Of a stretch of 64,000 bases of DNA, positions 9,820 to 18,055 are shown piece by piece; position 1 is the first letter of the stretch, and the number at the start of each line of letters is the position of its first letter. The DNA comes from Methyloversatilis discipulorum. GTDB taxonomy: Bacteria > Pseudomonadota > Gammaproteobacteria > Burkholderiales > Rhodocyclaceae. The notes under the pieces were generated by a model, which did not search any database, had not been told where the DNA came from, and was given only the letters and a program-made list of their open reading frames with translations. Made by a program: the position numbers and the translations under genes. The stretch spans positions 2,604,001 through 2,668,000 of the forward strand of contig NZ_ARVV01000001.1 in NCBI RefSeq assembly GCF_000385375.1. The letters are read 5' to 3'.

Positions 9820-10848
9820 ATGAAATCCCGACTCATCCGCCTCGCAACGGCGTTGACCGCCGCCTTCGCGCTGACCCCGGCGCTTGCGCAGGAAAAGGTG
9901 CTGAACCTCTATTCCGCCCGTCACTACCAGACGGACGAAGCGCTGTACTCGAACTTCACGCGCCAGACCGGCATCAAGATCAACCGCATCGAAGGCAAGG
10001 AAGACGAACTGGTCGAGCGCATCCGCAACGAAGGCGCCAACAGCCCGGCCGACGTGTTCATCACCGTTGACGCCTCGCGCCTGGCCCAGGCCGATGCGCT
10101 CGGCCTGTTCGCGCCGGTGAAGTCCGCCGTGCTCGAAGAGCGCATCCCGGCCCACCTGCGTGACCCGGAGAACAACTGGTTCGCGTTCTCGACCCGCGCC
10201 CGCGTCATCATCTACAACAAGATGAAGCTGAAGTCGGCCGACGTCGCCAATTACGAGGACCTGGCCAAGCCGGCGCTGAAGGGCAAGCTCTGTTCGCGCT
10301 CCGGCGCCCACCCGTACAACGTGTCGCTCGGCGCTGCGCTGATCCAGCACTGGGGTGAAGCCAAGACCGAAGAGTGGGCACGTGGCGTGGTCGCCAACTT
10401 CGCCCGCGCGCCCAAGGGCGGCGACACCGACCAGATCAAAGCGGTGGCGGCTGGCGAGTGTGACGTGGCCGTGTCGAACACCTACTATCTGGTGCGCCTG
10501 CTGCGCTCGGGCAAGGCGGAAGACCGCTCGATGATGGAAAAGGTCGGCGTCGTGTGGCCCAACCAATCCAGCTTCGGCACCCACATCAACATTTCCGGCG
10601 GCGGCATGCTGAAGACGGCGCCGAACAAGGACGCCGCGGTCAAGTTCCTGGAGTACCTCGCCTCGGACGAAGCCCAGGCCTATTTCGCGAACGGCAACAA
10701 CGAGTGGCCGGTGGTGAAGTCGGCCGTGGTGGCGAACCCGGAACTGAAGTCGCTCGGCAACTTCAAGGCCGACACGCTGAACGTGGGCGAACTGGCGCGC
10801 ACGACGGCCCAGGCGCAGAAGGTGTTCGACCGTGCCGGCTATCGCTGA
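9820..10848 (+). CDS. Periplasmic Fe(3+)-binding protein of an ABC transporter (FutA/FbpA-like)
   Basis: Substrate-binding protein of 342 residues with a signal peptide (about 23 residues, cleavage after ALTPALA). LNLYSARHYQTDEALYSNFT, GIKINRIEGKEDELVERI and the Tyr pair in SNTYYLVRLL match the ferric-ion-binding subgroup, in which tyrosines coordinate iron. No permease or ATPase gene is adjacent, so the transporter partners lie elsewhere. The gene is followed by a strong hairpin terminator, and its upstream region has a Fur-like box, so iron repression is likely. Confidence 0.92.
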   Translation: MKSRLIRLATALTAAFALTPALAQEKVLNLYSARHYQTDEALYSNFTRQTGIKINRIEGKEDELVERIRNEGANSPADVFITVDASRLAQADALGLFAPVKSAVLEERIPAHLRDPENNWFAFSTRARVIIYNKMKLKSADVANYEDLAKPALKGKLCSRSGAHPYNVSLGAALIQHWGEAKTEEWARGVVANFARAPKGGDTDQIKAVAAGECDVAVSNTYYLVRLLRSGKAEDRSMMEKVGVVWPNQSSFGTHINISGGGMLKTAPNKDAAVKFLEYLASDEAQAYFANGNNEWPVVKSAVVANPELKSLGNFKADTLNVGELARTTAQAQKVFDRAGYR

Positions 10849-10872
10849 TCCGGCGATCTAGGCCCATCAGCG

Positions 10873-10904
10873 AAGGCCCCGGTACCGCAAGGACCGGGGC
10901 CTTT
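10873..10904 (+). terminator. Rho-independent terminator after the iron-binding protein gene
   Basis: Perfect 11-bp stem AAGGCCCCGGT / ACCGGGGCCTT with a 9-nt loop and a short T run, 24 bp after the stop codon. Confidence 0.9.
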
Positions 10905-10957
10905 GCACATCTGCGGACGCCGTAGAATCCGGTCACGTATCAAGGCCGGAGGTCGTC

Positions 10958-11296
10958 ATGCTCGCGTCGCTCACCCTGCTGCTGGTGCTGCAGCTGATCG
11001 GGGAAGTGCTGGTCCAGTGGCTGGGGCTGCCGGTACCCGGCCCGGTGGTCGGCATGGCGCTGCTGTTTGCCGCCCTGATGATCCGTGGCGACACGCCGGC
11101 ACCGCTGCGCGAGACGGCCAACACGCTGCTGCAGCACCTGTCGCTGCTGTTCGTACCGGCCGGCGCCGGCATTATGGTGCACGCCAGCCTGCTCGCCCGC
11201 GAGTGGCTGCCGACCTTGACTGCGGTCGTGCTGAGCTGCGCGATCACGCTGCTGCTCACCGCCGCCGTGCTGCGCCTCGGAGCGCGCGGGCGATGA
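10958..11296 (+). CDS. lrgA: CidA/LrgA family holin-like membrane protein
   Basis: 112 residues with four predicted membrane helices. GEVLVQWLGLPVPGPVVGMALLF is the conserved LrgA/CidA core (given here as a continuous helix, residues 15-37), followed by LLFVPAGAGIM. These proteins form inner-membrane complexes with LrgB and are linked to murein hydrolase control or to export of small metabolites such as glycolate or pyruvate in different bacteria (family knowledge). Its stop overlaps the lrgB start as ATGA, showing translational coupling. Confidence 0.9.
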   Translation: MLASLTLLLVLQLIGEVLVQWLGLPVPGPVVGMALLFAALMIRGDTPAPLRETANTLLQHLSLLFVPAGAGIMVHASLLAREWLPTLTAVVLSCAITLLLTAAVLRLGARGR

Positions 11297-12012
11297 GCGG
11301 CGAAATCCGCGAGCTTTGGGTCTATCTGGCGGCCAGCCCGCTGCTCGGCCTCACGCTGACTCTGCTGGCCTACCAGGCGGCGCATGCGCTCTACCTCAGG
11401 CTCGGGTCGCACCCGCTGGCCAATCCGGTCGCTCTGGCGGTGGCGCTCATCGTTGCCCTGCTCACGCTGACCGGCACGCCCTACGCCGTCTATTTCGACG
11501 GCGCCCAGTTCGTGCACTTCCTGCTCGGCCCGGCCACGGTCGCGCTGGCAGTGCCGCTCTACGCACAGCTACCGCGGCTCAAGCAGCTGTTCGGCCCGTC
11601 CATGCTGGCGCTGCTGGCCGGGTCAGTGGTGTCGGTGCTGTCGGTATGGTGGATCGCGCAGGCGCTCGGCGCCGAGCCGCGTACGCTGCTGTCGCTGGCG
11701 CCGAAATCGGTCACCACACCGATCGCCATGGGCATTTCGGAAAAGATAGGTGGCCTGCCCTCGCTGACCGCCATCCTGGTCATCCTGACCGGCATCGTCG
11801 GCGCCGTCATCGGCCCCGCGCTGCTCAAGGCCACCGGCACCCGTGACCCGGCGGTAACCGGCTTCGCCATCGGCATGAGCGCCCATGGCATCGGTACCGC
11901 GCGCGCCTTCCAGCTCGGCGAGACGGCGGGCGCCTTCTCCGCGCTTGCAATGGGATTGAATGGTGTCGTCACGGCGATTGTCGTGCCGCTGATCGCCCGC
12001 TGGTTAAGCTGA
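11293..12012 (+). CDS. lrgB: LrgB family membrane protein
   Basis: 239 residues with about seven hydrophobic segments. The family blocks FLLGPATVALAVPLY, LAPKSVTTPIAM and GFAIGMSAHGIGTARAF are all present. Partner of the LrgA protein encoded immediately upstream (4-bp ATGA overlap), probably forming one inner-membrane complex. The start at 11293 is fixed by that overlap; an upstream extension of the frame lies inside lrgA and is a shadow. Confidence 0.93.
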   Translation: MSGEIRELWVYLAASPLLGLTLTLLAYQAAHALYLRLGSHPLANPVALAVALIVALLTLTGTPYAVYFDGAQFVHFLLGPATVALAVPLYAQLPRLKQLFGPSMLALLAGSVVSVLSVWWIAQALGAEPRTLLSLAPKSVTTPIAMGISEKIGGLPSLTAILVILTGIVGAVIGPALLKATGTRDPAVTGFAIGMSAHGIGTARAFQLGETAGAFSALAMGLNGVVTAIVVPLIARWLS

Positions 12013-12100
12013 CCGTGCCGCCCCGAGCACAACATGGGCCATACTTACGCCCCTTGGCCTGCTCCCGCACTCCGCTTCAGGCCCCAACACAAAGCAGCAC

Positions 12101-12784
12101 ATGAGCACGCAACCCAGTGAAAAGAAGTACCGCGCCATCGGCCACCTGCCGGAAGGCGACAACGCCGGCCGCCACCCGGCCGACGCCACCGCGCACGCGA
12201 CCGCTCCGTCGGACATCGTCTGCCGGCTGCCCACCCGCTGGGCCGACTTCACGCTGCACGGCTACGCCGACCCGAAGACCGGGCTCGAACACGTTGCGCT
12301 GACGCTGGGCGACTTCAGCGACGGCGCGCCGGTCATGCTGCGCCTGCACTCCGAATGCCTGACCGGCGACACGCTGTTCAGCCTGCGCTGCGATTGCGGC
12401 CCGCAGCTCGAAGCGTCGCTGCGCGCGATTGCTGCCGAAGGCCGCGGTGCCCTGGTCTACCTGCGACAGGAAGGGCGCGGCATCGGCCTGATCAACAAGA
12501 TCCGCGCCTACGCGCTGCAGGACAGCGGCGCCGACACGGTGGACGCCAACCGCATGCTGGGTTTCGAGGACGACGCGCGCGACTATCGCTACGCCGCTCA
12601 CATCGTGCGCAGCCTCGGCATACGTCAGGCGCGCCTGCTCACCAACAACCCGCTGAAGGTGCGGGCGCTGGAGAGCGAGGGTGTCGAAGTGGTCGAGCGC
12701 ATTCCGCTGCACGCCGGTGCCAACCCGATGAATCACCGCTACCTGGCGACCAAGGCCCAGCGCATGGGCCACATTCAGGACTGA
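12101..12784 (+). CDS. ribA: GTP cyclohydrolase II (riboflavin biosynthesis)
   Basis: Opens GTP to the pyrimidine precursor of riboflavin. 227 residues. Zinc ligands Cys86, Cys97 and Cys99 lie in HSECLTGD and LRCDCG, and the nucleophile region LVYLRQEGRGIGLINK is intact, so it should be active. It is a stand-alone RibA without a fused DHBP synthase (RibB) domain. The stop shares a base with the start of the next gene (TGATG), so the methyltransferase is translationally coupled. Confidence 0.95.
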   Translation: MSTQPSEKKYRAIGHLPEGDNAGRHPADATAHATAPSDIVCRLPTRWADFTLHGYADPKTGLEHVALTLGDFSDGAPVMLRLHSECLTGDTLFSLRCDCGPQLEASLRAIAAEGRGALVYLRQEGRGIGLINKIRAYALQDSGADTVDANRMLGFEDDARDYRYAAHIVRSLGIRQARLLTNNPLKVRALESEGVEVVERIPLHAGANPMNHRYLATKAQRMGHIQD

Positions 12785-13410
12785 TGAGCCACGCCGACGC
12801 GCAGGACTTCTGGTCCGACAAGTACCGCGCCGTCGGCGAGTCCTATCTGTTCGGCACCGCGCCGAACCGCTTCCTCGCTGCACAGGCCGGTCTGCTCCGT
12901 GCAGGACAGCGCGCGCTCAGCGTCGCCGACGGCGAAGGCCGCAACGCGGTCTGGCTGGCCGAACAGGGGCTGGACGTGACGGCGACCGAACTGTCGCCAG
13001 TTGCACTCGACAAGGCCGAAGCACTGGCTGCCGCGCGCGGCGTGCGGGTCGATTTCGCGCTGGCCGACGCGCTGAACTGGACCTATCCGGACGAAGCCTT
13101 CGACCTGGTGGTGGCCATCTTCATCCAGTTCGCGGCGCCCGACGAGCGCGCCCGGCTGTTCGAAAACCTGAAGCGCACGCTGCGCCCGGGCGGATGCATC
13201 GTGCTGCAGGGCTATACGCCGAAACAGCTCGATTACCGCACCGGCGGGCCGTCAGCCGTCGACAATCTCTATACCGCCGCAATGCTGCGCGAAGCCTTCG
13301 GCGACTTCGACATCGAGCGGCTGGACGAATACGAGGACGTTCTCGACGAAGGCTCCGCGCATCGCGGACAGTCGGCACTCGTGGGAATGGTGGCGAGAAA
13401 GCCTGGCTGA
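12784..13410 (+). CDS. SAM-dependent methyltransferase (class I, TehB/Methyltransf_25-like)
   Basis: 208 residues. SAM-binding motif I is ALSVADGEGRNAVWLAEQG, with an acidic motif II residue in DVTATELS and motif IV FDLVVAIFIQF. The N-terminal FWSDKYRAVGESYLFGTAPN resembles a widespread group of small-molecule or thiol/tellurite methyltransferases. The substrate is unknown. It starts within the ribA stop (TGATG), so both are made from one transcript. A convergent tRNA-Leu gene lies 12 bp downstream. Confidence 0.85.
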   Translation: MSHADAQDFWSDKYRAVGESYLFGTAPNRFLAAQAGLLRAGQRALSVADGEGRNAVWLAEQGLDVTATELSPVALDKAEALAAARGVRVDFALADALNWTYPDEAFDLVVAIFIQFAAPDERARLFENLKRTLRPGGCIVLQGYTPKQLDYRTGGPSAVDNLYTAAMLREAFGDFDIERLDEYEDVLDEGSAHRGQSALVGMVARKPG

Positions 13411-13422
13411 ACAAGCGCAGGC

Positions 13423-13507
13423 TGGTGCCCAGGAGAGGACTCGAACCTCCACGCCTTGCGGCGCTGGAACCTAAATCCAGTGCGTCTACCAATTTCGCCA
13501 CCTGGGC
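13423..13507 (-). tRNA. tRNA-Leu (UAG anticodon)
   Basis: 85 nt including an encoded CCA. The acceptor stem GCCCAGG pairs with CCTGGGC, discriminator A. The D-arm TGGCGAAATTGGTAGACGC is typical of tRNA-Leu. The anticodon loop TTTAGGT gives UAG, and a long variable arm (GCGCCGCAAGGCGT) confirms the class II leucine type. Confidence 0.97.
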
Positions 13508-13552
13508 ACGCGGCGCGGATTGTACACCCGCCCCCGGTATACTCGGCGCCCC

Positions 13553-14386
13553 ATGTCGGTCGAACACTACGAAAACTTCCCGGTCGCGTCCCGCCTGATG
13601 CCGCCCGCGCTGCGCGAGCCGGTCGCGGCCATCTACTGGTTCGCCCGCAATGCGGACGACATCGCCGACGAGGGCGAGGCCGCCCCGGAAGCGCGCCTGG
13701 CGGCGCTCGAACTGTGCCGCGAGCAGTTGCGCGTCATCGAACGCGGCGGCATGCCGGACGACCCGATACACGCCCGGCTGGCCCGCACCATCCGCGCGTG
13801 GTCACTGCCGCTGCCGCTGTTCCACGACCTGCTCGACGCCTTCGCGCAGGACGTCGTGAAAACCCGCTACGCAAACGACACAGAACTGCGCGACTACTGC
13901 CGCCGCTCGGCCGACCCGATCGGCCGGCTGCTGCTCTGCCTGTACAAGGTCGACGACGCGGAAAGCCTTGCGCAGTCCGACGCGATCTGCAGCGCGCTGC
14001 AGCTGATCAACCACTGGCAGGACGTCGCCATCGACATCGGCAAGAACGCCGACGGCCTGCCGCCCGGCCGCATCTACATTCCGCTCGACACGATGGCGCG
14101 CTTCGGCGTCACCGAGGCGCATCTGCGCGAGGCCCGCTGCGACGACGCCTTCCGCGCCATGATGAAACACCTGGTCGATGACGCCCGCGCACTGATGCGT
14201 TCCGGCATGCCGCTGGCACGCCGCCTGCCCGGTCGCATCGGCTGGGAACTGCGCCTGATCGTGCAGGGTGGGCTGCGCATTTTGCAGCGCATCGAACAGG
14301 TCGATTACGATGTGTTCCGCCGCCGCCCGAAACTGGGCCGAACCGACTGGCCGCTGATCGGCCTCAAGGCCCTCACCTACCGATGA
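13553..14386 (+). CDS. hpnC: Hydroxysqualene synthase HpnC
   Basis: Trans-isoprenyl-diphosphate-synthase-fold enzyme, 277 residues. Converts presqualene diphosphate to hydroxysqualene, the second step of the three-enzyme squalene route (family knowledge). Aspartate-rich motifs are Asp35/Asp36/Asp39 in NADDIADE and Asp157/Asp161 in NHWQDVAID. HpnC assignment rests on the position before hpnD, on HYENFPVASRLMP at the N-terminus and on RIYIPLDTM. The stop overlaps the hpnD start (ATGA at 14383). Start 13553 follows the tRNA gene by 45 bp. Confidence 0.92.
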   Translation: MSVEHYENFPVASRLMPPALREPVAAIYWFARNADDIADEGEAAPEARLAALELCREQLRVIERGGMPDDPIHARLARTIRAWSLPLPLFHDLLDAFAQDVVKTRYANDTELRDYCRRSADPIGRLLLCLYKVDDAESLAQSDAICSALQLINHWQDVAIDIGKNADGLPPGRIYIPLDTMARFGVTEAHLREARCDDAFRAMMKHLVDDARALMRSGMPLARRLPGRIGWELRLIVQGGLRILQRIEQVDYDVFRRRPKLGRTDWPLIGLKALTYR

Positions 14387-15216
14387 CTCCCGACGAATAC
14401 TGTCAGGACCGCGCCGCCAAGAGTGGCTCGTCCTTCTATTACAGCTTCCTTTTCCTGCCGCCGCCGCGCCGCCGTGCGATCACCGCGCTGTACGCGTTCT
14501 GCCGCGAGGTCGACGACGTGGTCGACGAAACCGAGGACGTCGGCATCGCGCGCACCCAGCTCGCCTGGTGGCGCACGCAGATCGACGCCTGCTTCGACGG
14601 CACGCCGGAGCATCCGGTCTGCCTCGCGCTGCTGCCGGCCATCCGCGACTACGGCCTGCCGCGCGAACAGCTGCTCGAAGTCATCGACGGCATGGAAATG
14701 GATCTCGACCAGTCGCGCTATCTGGACTTCAAGGGCCTGCAGCTCTACTGCTACCGCGTCGCCTCGGTGGTCGGCCTGCTCGCCTCGCAGATCTTCGGCT
14801 CCACCCACCGTGACACGCAGAAGTACGCGCACGACCTGGGCATCGCCTTCCAGCTCACCAACATCATCCGGGACGTCGGTGAGGACGCGCGCCGCGGCCG
14901 CATCTATCTTCCGGTCGAGGAGCTGCAGCGCTTCAACGTGCGCGCCGCCGACATCCTGAACGCGCGCTACAGCGACGAGTTCCGCCAGCTGATGGAGTTC
15001 CAGATCGCCCGCGCCCGCCAGTACTACGAACAGGCGATGGCTGCGCTGCCTAAGCAGGACCGCGCAGCGCAGCGACCGGGCCTGGTGATGGCCGCGATCT
15101 ACCGCACGCTGCTCGACGAGATCGAGCGCGACGGGTGCCGCGTGCTCGACCGGCGCATCGCGCTGACGCCGCTGCGCAAGCTGTGGCTGGCGTGGAAAAC
15201 CTGGCTTAGAAGTTGA
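14383..15216 (+). CDS. hpnD: Presqualene diphosphate synthase HpnD
   Basis: 277 residues; condenses two farnesyl diphosphates to presqualene diphosphate. FYYSFLFLPPPRRRAITALY, then the motifs with Asp44/Asp45/Asp48 (REVDDVVDE) and Asp164/Asp168 (IIRDVGED), plus YCYRVASVVG, match HpnD and phytoene synthase relatives. It is translationally coupled on both sides (ATGA with hpnC, TTGA with hpnE). It is a diverged paralogue of hpnC of identical length. Confidence 0.94.
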   Translation: MTPDEYCQDRAAKSGSSFYYSFLFLPPPRRRAITALYAFCREVDDVVDETEDVGIARTQLAWWRTQIDACFDGTPEHPVCLALLPAIRDYGLPREQLLEVIDGMEMDLDQSRYLDFKGLQLYCYRVASVVGLLASQIFGSTHRDTQKYAHDLGIAFQLTNIIRDVGEDARRGRIYLPVEELQRFNVRAADILNARYSDEFRQLMEFQIARARQYYEQAMAALPKQDRAAQRPGLVMAAIYRTLLDEIERDGCRVLDRRIALTPLRKLWLAWKTWLRS

Positions 15217-16472
15217 GCACCACGGTCGCCATCGTCGGTGGCGGATGGGCCGGCCTGGCCTGCGCGGTCGACTGCGTGCGCCGCGGCCTGCGCCCTACGC
15301 TGTTCGAAGCCGCCCCCCAGGTCGGCGGCCGCGCACGCACCGTGCGCATGGATGGTCTGCCGCTGGACAACGGCCAGCACATCCTGATCGGCGCCTACAG
15401 CGAAACGCTGACACTGATGCGTGCCGTCGGCGCAGACCCCGACGCACTGCTGCAGCGCCTGCCGCTGGCGCTCGAATTCGACGACGGCTTTTCGTTGCGC
15501 GCACACAGCAGCGGACGCCTCGGCCTCGCCATTGCATTCCTGCGTGCCCGCGGCATGAGCGGGCGCGACCGTGTGGCCGCGCTGCGGCTGATGCGCGCGA
15601 TACGCCGTACACCGGCGGGCGACGAAACCGTGGCCGCCCTGCTCGCCCGCACGGCGCAGACCGACGGCGCAATCACGCACCTGTGGGCGCCGCTGTGCAT
15701 CGCCGCGCTGAACACCTCGATCGAACAGTCCAGCGCCCGCGTGTTCGCGCGCGTGCTGACCGACAGCCTGATGGGGCCACCGGGTGCGGCCGACCTGCTG
15801 CTGCCGCGCGCAGACCTCGGCAGTCTGCTGCCGGAACCGGCGCTGTTCTGGCTGCGCGCGCACGGCGCAGCGGTGAACACCGGAACGCGCGTACGTGCGG
15901 TGCGCCAGCAGGCCGACGGCTTCGCCATCGAGGTCCCCGACGGCGCACCGTGCTTCGACCGCATCGTGTTCGCCTGCAGCCCGCATCAGTTGCCGGCGCT
16001 GCTCGGCGACCTGCCGGGCATGCAGGACATCGCGCGACAGGTCGCGGCGCTGGAGTACGAAGCCATCACCACGGTCTATGCCGCATTCGACGCCCGCACG
16101 CATCTGCCCGCGGCGATGACCGGCTTCGTCGCCGGCGAACCCCACTGGGTGTTCGACCGCGGCCAGCTCGGCGGTCCGCCCGGCCTGCTGGCCAGCGTCG
16201 TGTCGGCAGCCGGGGCGACGCGGGAAGAAACCGAGCGCGCCGTTCTGGCCGCCTTGCGCCGGCAGTTCCCGGCGCTGCCGGAGCCGCTGTGGGTGCGCAC
16301 GATCAGCGAACGCCGCGCCACCTTCCGCTGCACGCCGGGGCGTGCTGTGATCGAACAGCCGCGCGACACCCGGGTCGCCATCGCCGGCGACTACCTCGTC
16401 GCCGACTATCCAGCCACGCTGGAAGCGGCCGTGCGCAGCGGCCTGGCGGCTGCCAGCAGACTCCCTTTGTAG
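15213..16472 (+). CDS. hpnE: Hydroxysqualene dehydroxylase HpnE (FAD enzyme)
   Basis: 419 residues; reduces hydroxysqualene to squalene. The N-terminal dinucleotide-binding motif is VAIVGGGWAGLACAVDC with a downstream acidic residue (TLFEAAPQVGGRARTV), the amine-oxidase/phytoene-desaturase type; the C-terminus closes with IAGDYLVADYPATLEAAVRSG. The start is a TTG overlapping the hpnD stop (TTGA), so coupling is expected. No squalene-hopene cyclase or other hpn gene is in this window, so the hopanoid end of the pathway must be elsewhere. Confidence 0.92.
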   Translation: MSTTVAIVGGGWAGLACAVDCVRRGLRPTLFEAAPQVGGRARTVRMDGLPLDNGQHILIGAYSETLTLMRAVGADPDALLQRLPLALEFDDGFSLRAHSSGRLGLAIAFLRARGMSGRDRVAALRLMRAIRRTPAGDETVAALLARTAQTDGAITHLWAPLCIAALNTSIEQSSARVFARVLTDSLMGPPGAADLLLPRADLGSLLPEPALFWLRAHGAAVNTGTRVRAVRQQADGFAIEVPDGAPCFDRIVFACSPHQLPALLGDLPGMQDIARQVAALEYEAITTVYAAFDARTHLPAAMTGFVAGEPHWVFDRGQLGGPPGLLASVVSAAGATREETERAVLAALRRQFPALPEPLWVRTISERRATFRCTPGRAVIEQPRDTRVAIAGDYLVADYPATLEAAVRSGLAAASRLPL

Positions 16473-16554
16473 GCATGCATTGGTCGTCGCTTACGCGTAG
16501 CCCTGTGCTCGCGTTGCGGCGATATCCGCGTCGACCGGGCATGCAGCCGCCGTA

Positions 16555-16581
16555 TCGCGAGCAGAGCTCGCTCCCACGAGA
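16555..16581. repeat. REP-like short palindromic element
   Basis: TCGCGAGCAGAGCTCGCTCC followed by CACGAGA in the 117-bp gap between hpnE and the S4 gene. It closely resembles the REP elements of pseudomonads (core GCGAGC...GCTCGC). I noticed only this copy in the window. The rest of the gap shows no gene. Confidence 0.6.
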
Positions 16582-16589
16582 ACCAGCAA

Positions 16590-16814
16590 TTAAGCGGCCG
16601 TGCCGCGCACCTTGATCCGCACGCCGTCGCACTCCACCACCTGACCGGCGCGGATCTTGGCGGTGCGACGCGATTCCGGCTTGCCGTCCACCATCACGCC
16701 ACCGGCGTCGACGCGGGCCTTGCCCTCGCCGCCACTGGTGACGACACCGGCAATCTTCAGCAGGTCGCACAGGGCGACGTACTCGCCCCGCAGTTCGAAA
16801 TCGACGTTTTCCAT
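16590..16814 (-). CDS. Small S4-domain RNA-binding protein (YbcJ-like)
   Basis: 74 residues, essentially one S4 domain: residues 12-60 hold YVALCDLLKIAGVVTSGGEG, then ARVDAGGVMVDGKPESRRTAKIRAG split by the usual turn, and VVECDGVRIKV. It probably binds structured RNA (rRNA or tRNA); the exact target is unknown. It lies 8 bp after the aminotransferase stop on the same strand, so both are probably co-transcribed. The longer open frame upstream of 16814 runs inside the aminotransferase in another frame and is a shadow. Confidence 0.88.
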   Translation of the reverse strand: MENVDFELRGEYVALCDLLKIAGVVTSGGEGKARVDAGGVMVDGKPESRRTAKIRAGQVVECDGVRIKVRGTAA

Positions 16815-16822
16815 TGCAGCTT

Positions 16823-17989
16823 TCAATAGGCGCACAGGCGCTCGCAGGCCTGTGCAATGAGCGCTTCGCTCTTGGCGAAGCAGAAACGGATGAGCTTCGC
16901 GTCGAAGCCATCGTGGTGGAAGGCTGACACCGGTATGGTGGCTACGCCGGCTTCGCGCATCAGCCGGCGCACGAACACGGCGTCCGGCTCGTCGCTGATC
17001 GCGTCGTAGCGGGCGAGCTGGAAATAGGTGCCGGCGCAGTCCAGCAGTTCGAAGCGCGAGCCGGCCATGCGGGCGCGGAAATCGTCGCGCTTCTGCTGGT
17101 AGAAGGCGCCGAGGTCGAGATAGCGCGACGCTTCCGACATGTAATCGGCCAGCCCGAGCTGGCAGGGCGTATTCACCGCGAACACGTTGAACTGGTGCAC
17201 GCGGCGGAATTCTGCGGTCAGCGACGGTGGGGCGCAGACGAAGCCCACCTTCCAGCCGGTCACATGGAAGGTCTTGCCGAAGCTGGACACCAGCAGCGTG
17301 CGCACCGCCAGTTCCGGCAGGCGGCAGGCGCTGGCATGTTCGCGGCCGTCGAACATGATGTGCTCGTACACCTCGTCCGAAATGACCAGGATGTCGCGGC
17401 CCTCGCACAGCGCGGCGAGCCGGCGCTGGTCGTCGAGCGACCAGGCGGCGCCGGTCGGGTTGTGCGGCGTGTTGGTGATGATGAGCCGGGTGCGCGGCGT
17501 GATCGCGCGCGCCACCGCATCCCAGTCCGGCAGGAAGTGCGGCGCCTGCAGCCGGATGAACACCGGCGTCGCGCCCGCCAGCCGGATGCCCGGCAGATAG
17601 CTGTCGAAGGCCGGCTCGAAAATGATCACCTCGTCGCCCGGCCCGGCCAGCGCCGTGATCGCGGTATAGACGGCCTGGGTGGCACCCGCGGTGATGGTGA
17701 TTTCGGATTCCGGGTCGTACTGCGCGCCATACACCGCGGCCATCTTGGCGGATACCGCAGCGCGCAGCGCCGGCTGACCGGCCATCGGCGAATACTGGTT
17801 GTGGCCGGCGTGCATGTGCCGCGCCACCGCGTCGAACAGTTCCGGACCGGCGGTGAAGTCGGGAAAGCCCTGCGACAGGTTCAGCGCGTCCAGTTCGGCG
17901 GCTTCGCGCGAAATGACGGTGAATATCGTGGTGCCCACGTCGGGCAGCTTGGACGGCACGCGGCCGCTGTAATCCTGCATGGCAGACAT
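16823..17989 (-). CDS. Methionine-type PLP aminotransferase (YbdL/MtnE-like)
   Basis: 388 residues, fold type I class I/II aminotransferase. Core motifs are LNLSQGFPDF, NQYSPMAGQPALR, NTPHNPTG, and the PLP lysine Lys239 in SSFGKTFHVTGWKVG. It resembles YbdL, which transaminates ketomethiobutyrate to methionine, the last step of methionine salvage. It is divergent from mtnA, which fits a methylthio-salvage role, but a kynurenine or aromatic aminotransferase role is possible. The 66-bp gap to mtnA holds both promoters. Confidence 0.88.
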   Translation of the reverse strand: MSAMQDYSGRVPSKLPDVGTTIFTVISREAAELDALNLSQGFPDFTAGPELFDAVARHMHAGHNQYSPMAGQPALRAAVSAKMAAVYGAQYDPESEITITAGATQAVYTAITALAGPGDEVIIFEPAFDSYLPGIRLAGATPVFIRLQAPHFLPDWDAVARAITPRTRLIITNTPHNPTGAAWSLDDQRRLAALCEGRDILVISDEVYEHIMFDGREHASACRLPELAVRTLLVSSFGKTFHVTGWKVGFVCAPPSLTAEFRRVHQFNVFAVNTPCQLGLADYMSEASRYLDLGAFYQQKRDDFRARMAGSRFELLDCAGTYFQLARYDAISDEPDAVFVRRLMREAGVATIPVSAFHHDGFDAKLIRFCFAKSEALIAQACERLCAY

Positions 17990-18055
17990 CGCTCTGGCTT
18001 GGAGGGCGGATTATGCTTGAGGCCCCGACGCAATACGGCATGCCCGCCCCGCTCC

